DNA of 8,682 nt from Actinomycetota bacterium. Its GTDB lineage: Bacteria; Actinomycetota; Thermoleophilia; Gaiellales; Gaiellaceae. Below the pieces are notes generated by a model. It did no database searches. It was not told the origin of the DNA and saw nothing but the letters and a program-made list of their open reading frames with translations. The DNA lies in assembly GCA_020029625.1 (NCBI GenBank), contig JAIBJP010000076.1, positions 1 through 8,682 on the forward strand. The letters run 5' to 3'. Position 1 is the first letter of the stretch. The number at the start of each line of letters is the position of its first letter. A program made the position numbers and the translations under genes. Below are positions 5,576 through 8,682 of this stretch, in pieces.

Positions 5576-5960
5576 AGGAAGTGGTCGATCGACTCACTCG
5601 CTGAGGCATGACGGATCGCGGCTGAGCGTCGGAGCCGAAAAAGATTGCCTGCCGAGGGGCTGAGGCAAGGCGAATCCACACTAGCACCAACGGGGCGAAG
5701 GCCTCCGAGCGGTGCCTGGCTCAAACTAGGGACACCGGTGACGCCGCCGCGGTGATCGCAGCCCTTCTCCGCCGGCGCGAAGAGGTCGAGGCCTGGCTGA
5801 TGGTCCGGTCAAGAAGGAAACCCTGACGGCGATCGACCACATGATCGCCGAGCAGGAGCGGAACGCGGAAGCGGCCTAGCCAGCCCATCTCCGCCAGCGA
5901 AGCGCCGAGCATCGCGACGAGCGCGAGCAGCTGACCTGCTGACGTTGGTGAAGCGGCGTG
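5576..5960. other. Intergenic stretch without a supported gene
   Basis: No frame here has both a credible start with ribosome binding site and recognisable protein sequence. Two short plus-strand segments in different frames look faintly protein-like: an arginine/glutamate-rich helix (IAALLRRREEVEAWL) and VKKETLTAIDHMIAEQERNAEAA ending at TAG 5877-5879. They would join only with a frameshift near 5800, so this may be the remnant of a decayed gene. The minus strand has a 63-codon frame (5721-5912) with a hydrophobic start but no ribosome binding site. The promoter of the minus-strand hydrolase should lie in the left part, but no clear -35/-10 pair was found. Confidence 0.5.
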
Positions 5961-6127
5961 GTCAACCCTGAAAGGGGGAGGCAGTCAACTCCCCCGGAGG
6001 GGGGACGGCGGCCTGCCGAAGCGGCAGACTGCGGGCACGACGAACAATCCGGGTAAGGCCCCGATGCGGCGGGGGCACCCCGGTCAGGTTTTACCGAGAC
6101 GGGGCTGCGGCGGCCCCGTTTCTCTTT
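5960..6127 (+). ncRNA. Candidate structured non-coding RNA ending in an intrinsic terminator
   Basis: Consecutive helices can be drawn by eye: GGGGGAG (5974-5980) with CTCCCCC (5989-5995); CTGCCG-AAG-CGGCAG (6013-6027); a nested stem of CCGGG (6049-6053) with CCCGG (6079-6083) around GCCCC (6058-6062) with GGGGC (6072-6076, alternatives shifted by one base); CGGT (6081-6084) with ACCG (6093-6096), mutually exclusive with part of the former. A terminator hairpin follows. No reading frame fits. The density of perfect GC helices followed by a T-rich terminator on the plus strand, in a gap where no plus-strand gene needs terminating, suggests an independent RNA. I do not recognise its family, and the 5' end is a guess. 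Confidence 0.5.
6097..6127 (+). terminator. Rho-independent terminator of the candidate RNA
   Basis: ACGGGGC (6099-6105) pairs perfectly with GCCCCGT (6113-6119), extendable by G-U and A-T pairs to 6097/6121, and is followed by TTTCTCTTT. The T-rich side lies to the right, so it serves plus-strand transcription; the minus-strand reading has no T-tract. Confidence 0.7.
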
Positions 6128-6141
6128 AGGGAATTAAGGAA

Positions 6142-6594
6142 TCAGTCCCCGACGACCTGGACGAGCCAGCGGCGGTCGCGCGAGCGGTCGAGCTCGATGA
6201 AGAGGACGCGTTGCCAGGTGCCGAGGCAGAGCTCTCCGTCGCGAACGGGAATGGACTCGCCGGCAGGTCCCATGAGCATCGCCATGCAGTGGGAATGCCC
6301 GTTGCCGACGTCCATGTCTTCCGGGCAGACGTTCTCGGTACGCCGCTCCCAGTCGTCGTGGGCGTAGTACTTCTGGCTCGGCACGAGGCGACGGAGGAGA
6401 CGGACGAAGTCCTCGAGGAAGCCGGTCTCGAACTCGTTCACGCGCACCATGCAGGTGGTGTGCGGGGAGTACACGCACGCGATGCCGTCGCTCACGCCGC
6501 TCTCGGCCACGCACTCCTTGACCTCTTCTGTGATGTCGCGGATCTCGAGCCCGCCTCTCGTCCTGAGACTGCGCTCTTGCTGGAAGACCTTCAC
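6142..6594 (-). CDS. yjbQ: YjbQ/UPF0047 family protein
   Basis: The 150-residue product is full length for the YjbQ (UPF0047) family. Family motifs are all present: SPHTTC (43-48) with the following NE (53-54), YYAHDD (77-81), the GNGHSH histidine cluster (97-102), IPVRDGELCLGTWQRV (115-130) and ELD..RDRRW near the C-terminus. Conserved His residues form a metal-binding pocket in known structures. E. coli YjbQ has been reported to have weak thiamine phosphate synthase activity, but the physiological role is unsettled. GGAGG (complement of 6605-6609) lies 10 nt before ATG 6594. It appears monocistronic, running toward the candidate RNA. Confidence 0.93.
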   Translation of the reverse strand: MKVFQQERSLRTRGGLEIRDITEEVKECVAESGVSDGIACVYSPHTTCMVRVNEFETGFLEDFVRLLRRLVPSQKYYAHDDWERRTENVCPEDMDVGNGHSHCMAMLMGPAGESIPVRDGELCLGTWQRVLFIELDRSRDRRWLVQVVGD

Positions 6595-6699
6595 TCGAGC
6601 CCCACCTCCGATTCGAGGATGACAAGGATCCGCTCCCGGTATTCTTAGTCGCCCGCGGCGCCCGTGTCCAAAAGGAACCGCGCTAGTCTGCCGCTGGCC

Positions 6700-6772
6700 G
6701 GGCCCGTAGCTCAGCGGTCAGAGCAGCGGACTCATAATCCGTGGGACCCAGGTTCGAATCCTGGCGGGCCCA
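6700..6772 (+). tRNA. tRNA with CAT anticodon (elongator Met, or Ile2 if lysidine-modified)
   Basis: A full 73-nt cloverleaf can be drawn. The acceptor GGGCCCG (6700-6706) pairs with CGGGCCC (6765-6771), with discriminator A6772. The D-arm is GCTC...GAGC. The anticodon stem is GCGGA/TCCGT around loop CTCATAA. The variable loop has 5 nt and the T-arm is CCAGG-TTCGAAT-CCTGG. The anticodon is CAT. The paired G1-C72 excludes initiator tRNA. Elongator Met and Ile2 (CAT with lysidine) cannot be separated safely by eye. The 3' CCA is not encoded. Confidence 0.95.
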
Positions 6773-6799
6773 TCCTCCTCGCGCGGGACTAGGCGTCGG

Positions 6800-6805
6800 T
6801 ACGCT
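6800..6805 (+). promoter_or_regulatory. Possible -10 element for a leaderless metH/metF-type transcript
   Basis: TACGCT fits TAnnnT and is followed by exactly 7 nt before GTG 6813, so transcription would begin at the start codon. No clear -35 is seen. The absence of a Shine-Dalgarno supports this reading. Confidence 0.35.
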
Positions 6806-6812
6806 CATCGCC

Positions 6813-8633
6813 GTGAGCAGGGCACTGGAACGGCTGAGCGAAGGGGCGGTGATCGTCGCCGACGGCGGGACGGGCGCCCTCCTCACAGCGGCGGTCTCGC
6901 GCTTGCGGTGTCCCGAGGAAGCCAACCTCAAGGCCCCGGAGGCGGTCGTCAAGGTGCACCTCGGCTTTATCCGCGCGGGCGCCGAGCTGATCGAGGCGAA
7001 CACCTTCGGCGCCAACCGCCGCAAGCTCTCCGCGCAGTTGCTCGACGACCGCCTGGAAGAGATCGTCGAGACCGGCGTCAAGCTCGCCCGGGAGGCGCGG
7101 GATGTCTCGGGCTCGCCGGTCCTCGTCGCGGGCTCGATCGGCCCGCTGGGCGACCTCGAAGGGAGCCACGGCGCAGAGAACGCCTACGACGTCTTTCACG
7201 AGCAGGCACGGCTCCTCGAAGGACGAGGCGTCGACCTCTTCATGGTCGAGACCTTCTTCGACTTGGAGGAGCTCGAGACGGCGATCGCAGCAGTCAAGGA
7301 CGCCTCGTCGCTCCCCATCGTGGCGCAGCTCACCTTCGACGAAGACGCGGAGACGCTGGCCGGCGTCTCGGCCGGCGAGGCAGTCGATCGTCTGCAGGGG
7401 CTCGGAGTCGTCGCCATCGGCGCGAACTGCGGAGTCGGCCCGCAGGCAGCGCTCGCGGCTCTGTCGGAGATGAGCAGCCGCTCGAACGGCATCGCCCTCA
7501 GTGCACAGCCCAACGTCGGGCTTCCGAGCCGCTCGGGCGGACGCATCATCTACCCGAACGCGACGCCGGACTACTTCTCCGAGTTCGCGGCCCAGGCGCG
7601 CAATCTCGGCGCGCGGATCATCGGCGGCTGCTGCGGTACGACTCCGGCGCAGATCGCCGCGATCAGAGCGGCGGTCGAGGAGGCTCGGGAACCGCGCGTG
7701 GCGATGCTCGTCGTCGAGCGCGAGGCGACGGCGCCTGCGCTGCAGGCGAAGGAGAAGACTCTTCTGCAGCGCAAGCTCGAGGCCGAGGAGTGGGTCGTCT
7801 CGGTCGAGCTCGATCCGCCCAAGGGCACGAACATGGACTCGATGCTTCTCGTCGCGCAGCGCCTGAAGGACTCAGGCGCCGTGGACGCGACTGACATCAA
7901 CGACAACCCGATGGCCCGTGCACGGCTTTCCGCGCTCATGGCAGCGGTGGAGATCGAGCGAACGGTGGGCCTCGAGACGATCCCGCACGTCACGCCGCGC
8001 GACGCTTCGGTCATGGGTCTCCAGTCCCAGCTCCTCGGAGCCCACGCGGCCGGGATTCGCAACGTCCTCGCCGTGACCGGCGACCCGCCGCACGTAGGCG
8101 ACTACCCCGGCTCGAGCGGCGTGTACGAGGTCGACGCCATCGGCCTGACGAGCTTGGTCACCCGCCTGAACGAGGGCGAGGACTACTCGGGCAAGGCGAT
8201 CGACGCGCCGACCTCGTTCTACGTCGGCGTCGCGGTCAACCCGTCCGCGGAGGATCTCGCCACCGAGCTCGATCGCTTCCGGCAGAAGCTCGACGCGGGC
8301 GCCCGCTTCGGCATGACCCAGGCGCTCTTCGACATCGGCTACCTCGATCGCTTCCTCGAGGCGCTGGGCGGCAAGTCTCCGATCCCGCTCCTCGTCGGCA
8401 TCTGGCCGCTCTCGAGCTTCCAGCTCGCGTTCCGGCTCCACAACGAGGTGCCCGGCATCACGATTCCGCAGGAGATCCAGCAGCAGCTCGCCGACGCGGG
8501 CGCGGACGCAAAGCAGGTCGGGTTCGACCTGGCGCGCCGGCTGACGGACGAGGCGCGGGAGCGTGCGGCCGGCATCTATGTCATTCCGCCCTTCAAGGAG
8601 CCTGCGGCCGCCCTTGATTTGCTCGCGCCCTAG
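6813..8633 (+). CDS. Bifunctional homocysteine S-methyltransferase / 5,10-methylenetetrahydrofolate reductase
   Basis: With GTG 6813 as start the product has 606 residues in two domains. Residues 1-~290 are a homocysteine S-methyltransferase barrel: VADGGTGALL, ELIEANTFGANRRKL, MVETFFDLEEL, and the zinc-binding cysteines Cys206 (GANCGVG) and Cys273-Cys274 (GGCCGTTP). Residues ~310-600 are a MetF-like barrel that binds FAD and folate: VSVELDPPKGTN, TDINDNP, ETIPHVTPRD, NVLAVTGDPP, FYVGVAVNPSA, ARFGMTQALFD. It makes 5-methyl-THF and methylates homocysteine to methionine, the architecture of B. subtilis YitJ. The frame is open upstream to 6741, but that would start inside the tRNA gene; conserved sequence begins only after GTG 6813. 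No Shine-Dalgarno precedes it, and a TACGCT hexamer 7 nt upstream suggests leaderless transcription. It supplies methionine, hence SAM, but is not physically linked to the methyltransferase operon. Confidence 0.95.
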   Translation: MSRALERLSEGAVIVADGGTGALLTAAVSRLRCPEEANLKAPEAVVKVHLGFIRAGAELIEANTFGANRRKLSAQLLDDRLEEIVETGVKLAREARDVSGSPVLVAGSIGPLGDLEGSHGAENAYDVFHEQARLLEGRGVDLFMVETFFDLEELETAIAAVKDASSLPIVAQLTFDEDAETLAGVSAGEAVDRLQGLGVVAIGANCGVGPQAALAALSEMSSRSNGIALSAQPNVGLPSRSGGRIIYPNATPDYFSEFAAQARNLGARIIGGCCGTTPAQIAAIRAAVEEAREPRVAMLVVEREATAPALQAKEKTLLQRKLEAEEWVVSVELDPPKGTNMDSMLLVAQRLKDSGAVDATDINDNPMARARLSALMAAVEIERTVGLETIPHVTPRDASVMGLQSQLLGAHAAGIRNVLAVTGDPPHVGDYPGSSGVYEVDAIGLTSLVTRLNEGEDYSGKAIDAPTSFYVGVAVNPSAEDLATELDRFRQKLDAGARFGMTQALFDIGYLDRFLEALGGKSPIPLLVGIWPLSSFQLAFRLHNEVPGITIPQEIQQQLADAGADAKQVGFDLARRLTDEARERAAGIYVIPPFKEPAAALDLLAP

Positions 8634-8634
8634 C

Positions 8635-8640
8635 TAGAAT
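8635..8640 (+). promoter_or_regulatory. Possible -10 element for the downstream gene (leaderless)
   Basis: TAGAAT is a good -10 hexamer, with 7 nt before ATG 8648 and TTGATT (8614-8619) 15 nt upstream as a possible -35. The spacing implies a leaderless mRNA. Confidence 0.45.
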
Positions 8641-8647
8641 CACCGCG

Positions 8648-8682
8648 ATGGCCGAGCTCGGCACCATGCGCGTGAAGAGCGG
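8648..8682 (+). CDS. Start of a downstream gene (partial, unidentified)
   Basis: ATG at 8648 opens a frame to the window end (MAELGTMRVKS, 11 codons). It is too short for a family call. It follows the methionine-synthesis gene by 14 bp and has its own candidate promoter. The in-frame ATG at codon 7 could be the real start. Confidence 0.5.
   Translation, partial: MAELGTMRVKS

Noticed and set aside
5601..5670. Repeated GCTGAGGCA near 5601 and 5660 as operator half-sites
   Set aside because: Nine-base direct match in GC-rich DNA with no symmetry or promoter context.
5960..6127. selC (tRNA-Sec) in the structured region, suggested by a TCA within the first hairpin loop
   Set aside because: No T-arm with a TTCGA-type loop and no long acceptor stem can be drawn; the hairpin loop does not have anticodon-loop geometry.
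6741..6812. Upstream ATG extension of the homocysteine methyltransferase gene
   Set aside because: The ATG-like start lies inside the tRNA gene and the extra 24 residues are not family-like; GTG 6813 matches the domain start.
1..8682. CRISPR arrays or insertion sequences
   Set aside because: No regularly spaced repeats, terminal inverted repeats or transposase frames seen.

Overview
The window is GC-rich (roughly two thirds G+C by eye). Genes are tightly packed, GTG starts occur, and there are candidate leaderless promoters (a TAnnnT hexamer followed by 7 nt and the start codon). This suggests a high-GC Gram-positive bacterium, plausibly of the deep-branching actinobacterial kind (Thermoleophilia/Rubrobacter-like). 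That assignment is inference, because no rRNA or taxonomic marker is present.

Positions 1-4542 hold a plus-strand operon-like run of six genes around sulfur, selenium or arsenic chemistry. They are the C-terminal half of an ETHE1/persulfide-dioxygenase-type MBL-fold hydrolase, an MFS transporter fused to a C-terminal rhodanese domain, an ArsM-like SAM methyltransferase, a DsrE-like protein with two CxxC motifs, a second SAM methyltransferase, and a DCC-family thiol-disulfide oxidoreductase. The genes overlap or nearly abut (ATGA overlap at 462, 16-bp overlap at 2153-2168, gaps of 2 and 12 bp).

The main discovery is that two of these genes each carry one in-frame TGA where the family has a functional cysteine. 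Family-like sequence continues in the same frame after each TGA. In the ArsM-like gene the TGA (2756-2758) replaces the Cys of the WTG-C-IAGAL motif, and 60 more codons follow. In the DCC gene the TGA (4189-4191) replaces the first Cys of the CxxC motif, giving U-K-F-C, and 117 more codons follow. A GC-rich hairpin with a G at loop position 2 lies 16 and 21 nt after the respective TGA, as expected of bacterial SECIS elements. I read both as selenoproteins (Sec202 and Sec15), which ordinary gene callers would truncate or miss. The cluster would then be a selenocysteine-assisted thiol/persulfide relay with two methyltransferases and an exporter. Its substrate (arsenical, persulfide or selenide, or a small thiol) is unknown.

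Positions 4543-4670 contain terminator-like hairpins between convergent genes. A minus-strand alpha/beta hydrolase occupies 4671-5564. Positions 5565-6141 contain no convincing gene, but the right-hand part (about 5960-6127) looks like a structured RNA ending in a plus-strand intrinsic terminator. A minus-strand YjbQ-family gene follows (6142-6594), then a CAT-anticodon tRNA (6700-6772), a bifunctional homocysteine S-methyltransferase/methylenetetrahydrofolate reductase (6813-8633), and the first codons of another gene at 8648. This right-hand half is ordinary housekeeping DNA.
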